Notes: generated by a model from the letters alone, not told the origin. Positions 1 through 7,638 are shown, numbered from the stretch's first letter. The stretch: DNA of 16,170 bases from Jaenimonas drosophilae (GCA_030849065.1 JASAON010001354.1:1-16170), one strand, 5' to 3'. Made by a program: numbers and translations.

Positions 1-77
1 CGAGAGGATGGAGTCCATCGCTGTTGTTTTGATTTGGTAATGTGTTTGGTTATCCAACACAACACCTAAGCCTGAAT
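1..77. repeat. Left copy of a 77-bp exact direct repeat (eL38 3' flank)
   Basis: These bases are identical to 3114-3190, which lies 75 bp after the stop codon of the eL38 gene. Both copies end at the same point (…cctgaat) and then diverge completely. The left copy is cut by the window edge, so the true repeat may be longer. The simplest reading is that this is the 3' flank of a second eL38 gene just outside the window. The identity is seen directly; the presence of that second gene is inferred. Confidence 0.97.
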
Positions 78-423
78 GAACGAAGTTGCTGTGATGATGA
101 TCATCAATGTCTGCTGGTTGTGTTGTGTTTGAGAGATTCAGGTATTGCTTCTTTGTGTCATTTCCATTTGTCGATAGACTGTATAGGTTCCTGCCTTGAC
201 GTGTGCCCACTTGAACTTGCTGATTGACGACTACTCTCAACTATACGTTGCTTACTGTAGAGTGTGAAGTGGTCAGTGCTTGGCTGAGTTGTGTGAAGAT
301 TCATCTTTGCCACCACGCTTGGACAAGTTGCATGAGTGGGGTGAGGTATCTCTTTTTGGCAGTTTGATCATAGAAGCACTTATATACGATATTGATTTGG
401 AGTTGTCAGCTATTGCTTTATTC
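78..423 (+). other. Spacer and 5' leader upstream of the ORC-like gene
   Basis: No gene is visible here. Bases 280-423 are open in the frame of the downstream gene, but the only initiators are non-ATG (TTG at 280) and an in-frame TGA sits at 265-267, so this is read as untranslated leader. A possible but weak trans-splice acceptor is the AG at 259-260, after a modest pyrimidine run. A short upstream ORF lies at 332-367. A 12-bp perfect palindrome (TGATGATCATCA) at 95-106 has no evident role. Confidence 0.6.
332..367 (+). other. Possible 11-codon upstream ORF in the ORC-like leader
   Basis: If the transcript starts near 260, the first ATG met by a scanning ribosome is at 332. It opens an 11-codon frame ending with TGA at 365-367, out of frame with the main start at 424. 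Upstream ORFs generally lower translation of the main frame, so this could dampen expression. It matters only if the splice acceptor lies upstream of 332; an alternative AG at 408-409 would remove it. Confidence 0.3.
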
Positions 424-2400
424 ATGGCATACCAAGGACTCAACCGTGATGAGACAGAGGGTGATGTGCGTATGGAGTACAGCAATCCGAACGAGCAACT
501 GCCGCTTCCTGGACGCCTTGGTGAGTATGAACGCATTCTGCGCTTCTCTACTGAGCGGCTTCATTCGAAACACGCACGTGTGCTGTTTGTTTTCGGAGCC
601 TGCGGGTGTGGTAAGACATCCTCAATTCTTCGCGCATTACGCAGTTTCAGCGCTCGACCTTTGTCCTCGGACAACCGAAAGTTAGTCGTTTCTGCCCCAC
701 CCTCCGCTGTGAAGCGCGCACGCAGCAGCAACAGTGCTACATTGTCTGGAGTGAAACGTCGGCGCAGTGAAGCAGATGATGTTTCCGGAACCACAAGTGC
801 AGAAGACAGTCCCGGTCGACGCAGTGGCTCCAGTGCTTCATCCGCGGCTGCCGCGTCATCCTCACCCTCTTCTGGACGTTCATCTGCCTCTCCCATCGAC
901 GCTGCCGAGAGTGAGCTTCAGCGCGGATTTTCAGAGCTGTCCGAACGTTATGACGTTCTGTACACCACACGCAGCGGCAGGCGCCCCATTCAAGGTCACT
1001 ACATCAACTGTGCTGACCTCACTTCCCAACAGCTCATTGATGCAGTACACCACAGCATTCACGCAGCGTTTCCACGAAGTGCAGACGCAAACACGAAGGC
1101 GCTGCTTACATCGCTGGAGGCACTAGCGGAAGCAACCAAGAAAAGTCGCGGCCGGGTCAAGACATCTTCGATGCCGAAGGAGCCGTCCATCACCGCCGGT
1201 GATGCAGCTGCGGTCTGTGGTCGAGGTGCACGAACGATGCACCTGGTTGCTTTAGATGAGGTGGAGTATGCTCGACCCGCTGCCAAGGCAATTCTGTCGG
1301 AGCTGGCCAGCCTGTCCTTCCGCTACCCGACGCAGCTCGCACTGATTTATATTTCGAATGTTCGTCACCTCGTCCACGTTCCGCAAATGCTGCTTGAGGA
1401 GCTTGCCTTTGAGGCCTACGATGTGCCAACACTTCGACTCATTGCGCAACGCATTGCTTCCGTTGAGATTGCTGCCTGTGAGCAGCGATGTACCCTTGTT
1501 TCACAGCCAGTGCAGGCAATCACCCGAGGTGCGAAGAAGAAGAAGCCTGTGACGGCTGACGCTACTCGTGTCAAGTTAAGTGCTGGTTTGTTAGAGTACA
1601 TTGCCCGCAAAGCATTGCTTGAGTTCTCGGGCGATGTCCGTCAGGTAGCCGCCATGACCCGTCGAGCAATCTTTCGCGCATTCGCCGAGTGGGCATCTTC
1701 GTATTCCGTTGATGAGTGTGAGCGTTCCATGCGTGCTGCTGTGGATGAGGCGGGCGAGGATATGGATAAGCAGCGTAGCAGCACAGGAAGCTCCTCGTCC
1801 GAAGGTGCGGGTGCCAGCACCCCCAAGGCGGCTGTCGCTGCGGCTTCAACGCGCTCAACCAGCATCAACGTTACTCTTGCCGGTGCATCCAAGGGACTCA
1901 GCGGGCATCAAGTAGAAATGCACGTTCAACAACACATTTCATCCATGCCAGAACAAATGCTCTTTGTTCTCTGCTGCTTAATGGTACTCACGTGGCGTAT
2001 TGGCATGGGTGTTGGGTCTAATAATCAGTTTTCACTGGCAACGGTGGCGTCCAGCACCACAACCACTTCCACGACACTTTCAGTGCGACGTGTTCACGCA
2101 CTCTACACTGCCCTCATGGGCTTGCATCACTTTCCCTCCATGAGCCGCGCTGGTATCCTCTCTGCCATTGACGGACTCGCCGACCTTGGCATCCTCACCC
2201 GCCCGCAACGACGTGGGTCGGAGGAGGTCTTCACGCTCAACGGCGTGTGGTCTCTGGTGGCGATGGAGGCAGCATTGAAGGCGCGTGGAGAGGCCCTGCG
2301 TCAGGAGAGAGAGGCATGTGGGTTAGACGGGTCAGAGAATAAGTTTTCAGCCGTTCTGAGTGATCTGAGACAGATTGCCCAGCTACCGTGTCTTGCGTAG
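424..2400 (+). CDS. ORC1/CDC6-like AAA+ replication-initiation protein
   Basis: A 658-residue AAA+ ATPase of the ORC1/CDC6 type, expected to act in the nucleus in origin binding and MCM helicase loading. Residue numbers count from ATG 424. Visible are a Walker A P-loop (GACGCGKTS, 58-66), the strand INCADL (194-199), a Walker B ALDEVE (276-281), a sensor-1 strand IYISN (308-312) and a sensor-2 motif SGDVRQV (402-408, Arg 406). The C-terminal part (about 497-617) is a plausible winged-helix region. Three low-complexity stretches interrupt the fold: about 87-167 (Ser/Ala-rich with KRAR and KRRR clusters and a SPGR site), about 242-265, and about 447-475. The start was chosen as the first in-frame ATG; the open frame continues upstream only from TTG. 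Which trypanosomatid paralogue this is (ORC1/CDC6, ORC1B or an ORC4-like protein) cannot be settled by eye. It lies between two copies of an eL38 3'-flank repeat. Confidence 0.85.
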   Translation: MAYQGLNRDETEGDVRMEYSNPNEQLPLPGRLGEYERILRFSTERLHSKHARVLFVFGACGCGKTSSILRALRSFSARPLSSDNRKLVVSAPPSAVKRARSSNSATLSGVKRRRSEADDVSGTTSAEDSPGRRSGSSASSAAAASSSPSSGRSSASPIDAAESELQRGFSELSERYDVLYTTRSGRRPIQGHYINCADLTSQQLIDAVHHSIHAAFPRSADANTKALLTSLEALAEATKKSRGRVKTSSMPKEPSITAGDAAAVCGRGARTMHLVALDEVEYARPAAKAILSELASLSFRYPTQLALIYISNVRHLVHVPQMLLEELAFEAYDVPTLRLIAQRIASVEIAACEQRCTLVSQPVQAITRGAKKKKPVTADATRVKLSAGLLEYIARKALLEFSGDVRQVAAMTRRAIFRAFAEWASSYSVDECERSMRAAVDEAGEDMDKQRSSTGSSSSEGAGASTPKAAVAAASTRSTSINVTLAGASKGLSGHQVEMHVQQHISSMPEQMLFVLCCLMVLTWRIGMGVGSNNQFSLATVASSTTTTSTTLSVRRVHALYTALMGLHHFPSMSRAGILSAIDGLADLGILTRPQRRGSEEVFTLNGVWSLVAMEAALKARGEALRQEREACGLDGSENKFSAVLSDLRQIAQLPCLA

Positions 2401-2406
2401 ATTTAT

Positions 2407-2454
2407 ACGCACACATACACACACATAGACACACACATAGATAAGCACACAACT
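2407..2454. repeat. CA-rich simple-sequence tract
   Basis: An imperfect CA-dinucleotide-rich tract interrupted by TA and GA, directly after the stop codon of the ORC-like gene. CA/GT repeats are frequent in trypanosomatid intergenic DNA; no specific role is proposed. Confidence 0.7.
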
Positions 2455-2720
2455 ACATCAACAACAACCAAACGATAGAGGTGCACAAAGGTTGTTAGCG
2501 AGTGAATCTATTCGCCTAGATACACGAATGCACCATCTTCTCTACCAGTGCTGACGTGACGAGTATCTGGAATCTCAACACAAATAACCAAAAGGAATGA
2601 ACAGACCAAGATGAGTGGCTTCACCAGCTATCTACTTCCATGACATGATTCACTTCACTGACTGTATCAATACTCATTGGTACGTCTTCTTCTGTTCTTC
2701 TGTTGCATCCATCATCCTAA

Positions 2721-2754
2721 CTTCTTTTTGACTTCACTTCTATGTCTTTTGTAG
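2721..2754 (+). promoter_or_regulatory. Putative trans-splice acceptor of eL38
   Basis: A T/C-rich stretch from 2721 to 2752 is followed by the first AG at 2753-2754. Spliced-leader addition here would give a leader of about 29 nt before ATG 2784. This is an inference from the polypyrimidine-AG pattern. Confidence 0.65.
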
Positions 2755-2783
2755 GGCTCCCCTATCCTCATCCCCGTGTGATC

Positions 2784-3038
2784 ATGCCTCGTGAAATTAA
2801 GGACCTGAAGGAGTTCCTCTCCATCTGCTCCCGCAAGGATGCGCGCTGCGTGAAGGTTAAGCGCAACCCCAGCGCCACCAAGTTCAAGGTCCGCTGCAGC
2901 CGCTACCTGTACACCCTGGTCATGACCGACAAGAAGAAGGCCGACAAGATCGAGCGCTCTATCCACCCCAACGTGAAGAAGATCACCGTCACTGCCCGCA
3001 GCCACGCCAAGACCAACGCCGGTGGTGCCTCCAAGTAA
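2784..3038 (+). CDS. RPL38: 60S ribosomal protein L38 (eL38)
   Basis: An 84-residue protein of the cytosolic large ribosomal subunit. It starts [12 protein letters not shown] and carries the family core [14 protein letters not shown] (about residues 33-46), followed by TDKKKADKI, matching eukaryotic eL38 almost end to end. The human protein is about 70 residues; the extra residues here form a basic, Ala/Gly-rich C-terminal tail ending in GGASK. ATG 2784 is chosen because homology begins exactly there; the frame is open upstream but the sequence is not conserved. Codons are strongly biased to C or G in third position, more so than in the neighbouring genes, as expected for a very highly expressed gene. 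The repeat after the gene suggests a second copy just left of the window. Confidence 0.97.
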   Translation: MPREIKDLKEFLSICSRKDARCVKVKRNPSATKFKVRCSRYLYTLVMTDKKKADKIERSIHPNVKKITVTARSHAKTNAGGASK

Positions 3039-3113
3039 GTAGCAACACGTTTCGGGTGTGTGCGAGAGCCTCGATCCCCTCACTCGCTCTTTATTCTCCC
3101 ATGAATGAAGTGG

Positions 3114-3190
3114 CGAGAGGATGGAGTCCATCGCTGTTGTTTTGATTTGGTAATGTGTTTGGTTATCCAACACAACACCTAAGCCTGAAT
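3114..3190. repeat. Right copy of the 77-bp exact direct repeat
   Basis: Identical over all 77 bases to window positions 1-77, with an offset of 3113 bp. It starts 75 bp after the eL38 stop codon. Immediately downstream the two loci are unrelated, so 3190/3191 marks a duplication or gene-conversion boundary. Confidence 0.97.
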
Positions 3191-3260
3191 TTCGTGGGTG
3201 GGTTTTGCTTGGCATTTCACACATTTTCGTGGCAGATCTGATCCATGCCCTACTTGTGCT

Positions 3261-3299
3261 TGTCTTCTCATTTCCCATCTTCCATCACTATTCTACAAG
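3261..3299 (+). promoter_or_regulatory. Putative trans-splice acceptor of the dehydratase gene
   Basis: A C/T-rich tract at about 3261-3294 precedes an AG at 3298-3299. No other AG lies between that point and ATG 3357, so the leader would be about 57 nt. A second T-rich run (about 3311-3324) follows but has no AG before the start codon. Confidence 0.55.
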
Positions 3300-3356
3300 C
3301 TACCACATTTACTCTTGTTTTTTTACTACGCGCACCTTCTACGGACTGTGATCGTA

Positions 3357-4466
3357 ATGTTTCGACGCGCCGCTGAGAAGGATGATTTGCGTATTCGACG
3401 TTCTGAGGAGCGTCCGCTCAAGAACCTTCTCGTGACTGGCGGCTGTGGCTTCATTGGGAGTAACTTCATCAACGAGTTCATGCGTCAGCACCCCGATGTT
3501 GACGTGTACAACCTAGACAAGATGGACTACTGCGCCAACACCGACTCTATTGAAGATCGTGAGAGCCCACGCTACCATCACATTGTTGGTGACATCAATA
3601 GTCGTGATTTGGTGATGCATATTTTCAATACCTGTGATATCGACACCATACTTCACTTTGCGGCCCAAAGTCACGTGGACAACAGCTTTGGTAACAGCAT
3701 CACGTTCACCGTCAACAACGTTCTCGGCACACACAACCTTTTGGAGTGCTGTCGTGTGTTTGGCCGTATTGAGAAGTTCATCCACGTGAGCACAGATGAG
3801 GTGTATGGCGAGGTCACCGCTTCACAGCAAGAGGAGGGCACACTGAACCCAACAAATCCCTATGCAGCAACCAAGGCTGCTGTTGAGTACATTGTCAAGT
3901 CGTACCACCTATCCTTTGGCCTCCCCGTTATCATCACTCGTGGTAACAACGTCTACGGGCCATACCAATACCCAGAGAAAGTTATTCCACGATTTATTAT
4001 GCTCGCCCAGCGAGGTGAAAAGCTGACGATTCAAGGAACCGGAAAGAACAGTCGTACCTTCATACATGCACACGACGTGGCACGTGCTTTCTGTACCATT
4101 GTGGATCGTGGTATCATTGGGGAGGTGTACAATATTGGTAGCCGAGACGAATATACCGTGCTTGACATTGCACAACGTGTGGTGGCTCTCGTGAAGGGTT
4201 CTCAGGCCGTGGCGACAGAGGCGGCGTTGGCGGAGCACATCACCTTCGTCAAGGACCGAAACTTCAATGATGAGCGCTATGACATTGATTCACAAAAGCT
4301 TGAGGGCTTAGGCTGGGAAAAGCAGGTGAACTTCGAGGACGGGCTCAAGGATACAGTGACGTGGTACAAGGAGGCTCTCAACGCAGGCTTCTGGAAGGAC
4401 ATCCGCACGACCATCCCTGATGCCATGTGTTGCCCAGACAACAACCATGTTCATGGCTCACATTGA
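3357..4466 (+). CDS. NDP-glucose 4,6-dehydratase (RHM/RmlB type)
   Basis: A 369-residue extended short-chain dehydrogenase/reductase predicted to convert UDP- or dTDP-glucose to the 4-keto-6-deoxy sugar, the first committed step to activated rhamnose. Visible are the NAD-binding loop GGCGFIGS (28-35), HFAAQSHVDNSFGNS (100-114), the catalytic STDEVYGE (145-152, with the Thr-Asp-Glu triad) and the YxxxK pair YAATK (169-173). RGNNVYGP (195-202) and FNDERY (303-308) resemble the dehydratase half of plant rhamnose synthase more than bacterial RmlB. The length fits a single dehydratase domain; no epimerase/reductase half is fused. No signal peptide, membrane segment or C-terminal SKL-type glycosomal signal is visible. 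Start: first in-frame ATG; the open frame runs upstream only from GTG. Substrate (UDP- versus dTDP-glucose) is inferred, not shown. Confidence 0.92.
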   Translation: MFRRAAEKDDLRIRRSEERPLKNLLVTGGCGFIGSNFINEFMRQHPDVDVYNLDKMDYCANTDSIEDRESPRYHHIVGDINSRDLVMHIFNTCDIDTILHFAAQSHVDNSFGNSITFTVNNVLGTHNLLECCRVFGRIEKFIHVSTDEVYGEVTASQQEEGTLNPTNPYAATKAAVEYIVKSYHLSFGLPVIITRGNNVYGPYQYPEKVIPRFIMLAQRGEKLTIQGTGKNSRTFIHAHDVARAFCTIVDRGIIGEVYNIGSRDEYTVLDIAQRVVALVKGSQAVATEAALAEHITFVKDRNFNDERYDIDSQKLEGLGWEKQVNFEDGLKDTVTWYKEALNAGFWKDIRTTIPDAMCCPDNNHVHGSH

Positions 4467-5166
4467 TGTCCGACACACCCACGCTCTGTCCTCTCGCTTC
4501 CCGTACCCCCTACTTCCGTCAACAAATGCCGCGCTCGTGGGATCTTCTCCATCTATTATTTGGACATGTCGCAGGTCGTTTGTTCTGTCCGCACACGCCT
4601 CCTAAGCCGCTACATCAGGTTTTGTATCATACCCAATGCTGCACCTGATTTGTGGCCATGTGTGCAGCCGCTTCGATGACGTCTCTTACCTGATTGACTC
4701 AACTTTCCATCACAACATAGCGGATGACAAGGTACTCCATCACATGTGTGATGATCAGTTTCATTGCCTGTGCGAGGTTTTCGTTTTCAATGATTCTCTG
4801 TTGTCGAATGAGCAGCCCCGATTCACCTTCCTGACCAATATCGTCCATTTTCTCCCCCTTCTATTTCATTCTTGTGTATTGATGTGCCTTCGGCGATTGC
4901 ACAGATTCCCGCACTCCATCGAAGGAGCCGCGTGTGATCCGCACAACACCCTCTTTCTCTCCCCATTTGTGCCGGCTGGTGTGGAGGAGGGAACCAAGGG
5001 CACTATCAGTTTCTTCTGTTATACAAAGTAGCTACACACCACCCTCACCAACAACGAAGCCACCTTCACCGCCACAACTAACGATTCACACAAACACACA
5101 TCAATCTTGTGTTGTTGGCTCATTATCTAGCTATTCCTACCTCCTTTCAGTTGTGCTGTTGTCAAC
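4467..5166 (+). other. Intergenic region between the dehydratase and kynureninase genes
   Basis: About 700 bp with no convincing gene. A 131-codon ATG frame (4636-5031) gives a Cys/His/Phe-rich translation with no recognisable motif and is treated as chance. The end holds the kynureninase splice signals. Confidence 0.65.
5131..5150 (+). promoter_or_regulatory. Putative trans-splice acceptor of the kynureninase gene
   Basis: A clear C/T-rich tract (ctattcctacctcctttc) ends in AG at 5149-5150. The leader to ATG 5167 would be 16 nt. Confidence 0.7.
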
Positions 5167-6609
5167 ATGCGAAACGCAGCAGCGGAGAAGTTGCTGGGTG
5201 TGGCGAGCAGCACCGGCATGGCCCTCACCGAAGACGCCTTCGCGATGCACATGAAAGCGGCAGACCCTCTTCATGATCATGCCGCGGCCTTCGTTATTCC
5301 CAAGCAACGCAGCGGTGAAGATTTTCACTACCTGGCAAGCAACGTACTTGGCCTGCAGCATCATGGGGTAGAGCCGGCTGTATCAGCCTGCCTCAAGAAG
5401 TGGGGCGAACAAGGAGCGGAGGGCAATGTTCTCGCTCCCACCCCGTGGTATGAGATCGACACAGCGCTACGCAAAGACATGGCGGCCTTGGTTGGTGCGA
5501 CAGAGAACGAGGTGGTCCTCATGAATGCTCTCTCCGTCAATCTCCATGTGATGATGGCAGCCTTCTTCCACCCATCTGGGTCAAAACGGAAGGTGATGAT
5601 TGAAAACCACAGCTTCCCTAGCGATGCCTACGCCATTGCCTCACAGCTCGAGTACCACGGACTAGACGGGACGGAAGACTTGATTGTAGTGGGCAGCAAG
5701 ACCGGCAAGCGCGAAGATATTTGGTCCTCTCCGCCCTCTGCCATCACCACAGATACCTTCCTTAGTGCGATTGAAAAGAAGGGGGATGATGTGGCACTTC
5801 TACTTGTGTCAGCGGTGCACTACGTCACAGGCCAACTCCTTGACATCCCGGCCATTGTCAAGGCTGCCCACAACAAGAAGATTATCGTTGGTATCGACTG
5901 TGCCGACGCAGTCGGCGCCGTTCCCCTTCAGCTCCACGAGTGGGGCGTAGATTTTGCGTGTTGGTGCTCCTACAAGTACCTCAATGGCGGCCCAGGCGGG
6001 ATTGGTGGGGCCTTCGTGCACAGCGATCATACCCTCCAGGGGAACAAGATGAAGTATCTCAAGGGGCTCTGGGGCCACGAACAGCGCAGCCGAGGTCAAA
6101 TGCGTCTTAAGTTTGACCCCCGCGATGGGGCTGCCGCACTTCAGATTAGCCGACCACCCGCCCTCCTTCTTGCCTCCCTCACCCCCAGTCTGCGTCTGTT
6201 GTCTTCGATTGGGGTAGCGGCCCTACGCGAGAAGTCGTCCTTACTCACTGCCTACATGGAGCTTCTTGTTCAGGAGCTCCTCCCTGGCGGACGTTATGAG
6301 GTCGTCACCCCCGTCAACCCGGCCGAGCGCGGGGCCCACCTCACACTTCGCATCGCACCAAGTGGCTCACCCACCTCGGTGGAGGGCCCTGCCCCACAGC
6401 CCACGATGGAAGAGACGCCTATGACCGCGGATGGCGAAGGAGAGGAGGATGTGGTGAGTGAGGCGGAGTCCATCCATAATCAGATGCTCGACCAGGGGGT
6501 GATCGTGGACTTCAAAAGCCCAGACTTAATCATTCTTGCGCCATCTCCAGTCTACTGCAGCTTTGACGCCATACTTCACGGAGTTCGCGCCCTTGCTGCG
6601 TCGCTGTAG
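5167..6609 (+). CDS. KYNU: Kynureninase homologue (PLP-dependent), altered active site
   Basis: A 480-residue fold-type I PLP enzyme related to kynureninase, which cleaves (3-hydroxy)kynurenine to (3-hydroxy)anthranilate and alanine. Family landmarks are PW (93-94), MNALSVNLHVMM (119-130), FPSDAYAIASQL (150-161), the PLP Asp in DCADAVG (Asp 244) and GVDFACWCSYKYLNGGPGG (260-278) with Schiff-base Lys 270. Several residues that human and bacterial kynureninases use for cofactor or substrate appear changed: the GNSLG Ser is Val 60, the DLAH His is Asp 247, the Asn of RISNPP is Arg 329, and the Arg of the C-terminal GIRVAP motif is Ile 456. An acidic, Pro/Glu-rich insertion (about 400-437) interrupts the C-terminal domain. 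It is a kynureninase-family protein by descent, but its present activity is open. There is no obvious targeting signal. ATG 5167 is the first ATG after the predicted splice site. Confidence 0.9.
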   Translation: MRNAAAEKLLGVASSTGMALTEDAFAMHMKAADPLHDHAAAFVIPKQRSGEDFHYLASNVLGLQHHGVEPAVSACLKKWGEQGAEGNVLAPTPWYEIDTALRKDMAALVGATENEVVLMNALSVNLHVMMAAFFHPSGSKRKVMIENHSFPSDAYAIASQLEYHGLDGTEDLIVVGSKTGKREDIWSSPPSAITTDTFLSAIEKKGDDVALLLVSAVHYVTGQLLDIPAIVKAAHNKKIIVGIDCADAVGAVPLQLHEWGVDFACWCSYKYLNGGPGGIGGAFVHSDHTLQGNKMKYLKGLWGHEQRSRGQMRLKFDPRDGAAALQISRPPALLLASLTPSLRLLSSIGVAALREKSSLLTAYMELLVQELLPGGRYEVVTPVNPAERGAHLTLRIAPSGSPTSVEGPAPQPTMEETPMTADGEGEEDVVSEAESIHNQMLDQGVIVDFKSPDLIILAPSPVYCSFDAILHGVRALAASL

Positions 6610-7638
6610 CGCTCAACCCTGCAATTATGTGTGTCTGTGGCAAAAGAATCATTTATTTTCTTCGGGTGATGTATTGACCCCCCTCGCACGGAATGATGAA
6701 CCCATTCCACGATTTCATCCAACTTCTACATCACCAAGGACTGCAGCAGCTCATCGATGCTTTTTTTTCGGCTGGTGTTTGGGTTTGGACTCTGTGGTGG
6801 CTGGATGACGTGAACGCCTCCTTCGCTAGTGTGAGAGTTGAATACGTCTGAGGTCGGGTGACCTTGCACTTCGTTGGTCGTTCCTCGTTCCATGCGGTTT
6901 GCCTCTTGTGTGTATGGTGGCATCTCGTACACACTTCTGAGCCTCAACATCTGCCATGCTTCCTTGTTTCTTCGTATTCGCTTATATCTGTGGATTGCGA
7001 CTGTGCGGCGGTGGCCTCGGACGTACGGCAGCATCAATATGGAAGGGAGGTGTGGCGTGAGGCACACACTGTTTTTGACTGATGAAGATTGGCAGGGTTT
7101 CAGTCCTCCCGACACGTGGTGTGGTTGGCCTCCCTGCTTCTCTCCCCTGGATAGTTGTCGCTCATGCCGACCAACATCGAGATGGTTGTTCGATCACGAG
7201 ACTGTTGTGCGTGTTTGTGCGAGTGTGTGCGTGTGGGGTCTACGCCCACTCCTGTAGACATGGAGGATCGTTGGGGGAGGTTTGATCTCTTTTTTTTTGT
7301 ATGTCGTTATTTATTTTACTCCTCCATCCAGTTGGCTATCGTGTCCTTATTGATGGTGGCCCCTCCCCCTTCCTTCTCCTTCCCCTTTCAATACCTTCCT
7401 CACACCGACAGCTCCCGCGAACACATCTGCTTCTCCCATTTCCTTGCCGCTGTTGAAGTGCTACTGACATTCATGGATCAAGGTTCTTGGTACATCATCC
7501 ATATCTCTTTTTTCCTTCTCTCTTCTTCTTCGTGTGTTCTTCAGTTTAGTTCCTTCGTACGCCTCTCCACCGCGTACCGGCACTTTGATAACGTTGGTGA
7601 GTAGCCGTGTTTTCACGCACAAAAAGCAGCATCCCAAC
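6610..7638 (+). other. Long intergenic region (about 1 kb) without a gene
   Basis: No conserved protein or RNA gene is recognised. It holds a GT-rich tract (about 7199-7238), a T-run near 7289-7299, a strong C/T tract (about 7362-7400) with AG at 7410-7411, and a second tract with AG at 7543-7544. Open frames here translate to low-complexity Phe/Ser/Leu-rich sequence from the pyrimidine tracts and are not considered genes. Confidence 0.65.
7505..7544 (+). promoter_or_regulatory. Putative trans-splice acceptor of the 7639-9789 gene
   Basis: A long C/T-rich run (about 7505-7542, with a short GTGTG interruption) ends in AG at 7543-7544, giving a 94-nt leader with no upstream ATG before 7639. 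A second candidate AG at 7410-7411 would give a longer leader containing a 43-codon upstream ORF (7473-7604). Confidence 0.6.

Larger units (their letters stand above)
2401..2783 (+). other. Intergenic region between the ORC-like and eL38 genes
   Basis: No gene is seen. It begins with a CA-rich simple-sequence stretch at about 2407-2454 in the 3' UTR of the ORC-like gene and continues with ordinary A/C-rich sequence. It ends with the pyrimidine tract and AG that serve the eL38 gene. Confidence 0.7.
3039..3356 (+). other. Intergenic region between eL38 and the dehydratase
   Basis: No gene is seen. It contains the eL38 3' flank, including the right copy of the 77-bp repeat (3114-3190), then unique sequence that ends in pyrimidine-rich tracts before the dehydratase start. 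Confidence 0.7.

Noticed and set aside
95..106. The perfect 12-bp palindrome TGATGATCATCA
   Set aside because: Short and single, with no partner site or gene context. Palindromes of this size occur by chance.
280..423. A 48-codon N-terminal extension of the ORC-like protein
   Set aside because: It would need a TTG start. No ATG occurs in frame between the TGA at 265-267 and 424.
3198..3356. A 53-codon N-terminal extension of the dehydratase, resembling a membrane anchor
   Set aside because: It starts at GTG and spans the pyrimidine tracts and predicted splice site; the hydrophobic residues are translated T/C-rich DNA.
4636..5031. A 131-codon ATG frame between the dehydratase and kynureninase genes
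   Set aside because: No conserved motif, an odd Cys/His/Phe-rich composition and no clear pyrimidine-AG signal before it. It fits chance in a 3' UTR or spacer, though a lineage-specific small protein cannot be excluded.
6690..7086. Box-C-like ATGATGA motifs suggesting a C/D snoRNA in the 6610-7638 spacer
   Set aside because: No CTGA box D was found at the usual 60-90 nt distance, and no terminal stem was seen.
6726..7115. A 129-codon frame on the - strand in the same spacer
   Set aside because: It lies against the direction of the gene cluster, has no motif, and overlaps unrelated open frames on the other strand.
7155..7604. A 149-codon open frame (first ATG at 7164) in the 6610-7638 spacer
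   Set aside because: Its hydrophobic look comes from translating pyrimidine tracts that probably serve as splice signals; the frame begins at TTG and nothing in it is recognised.
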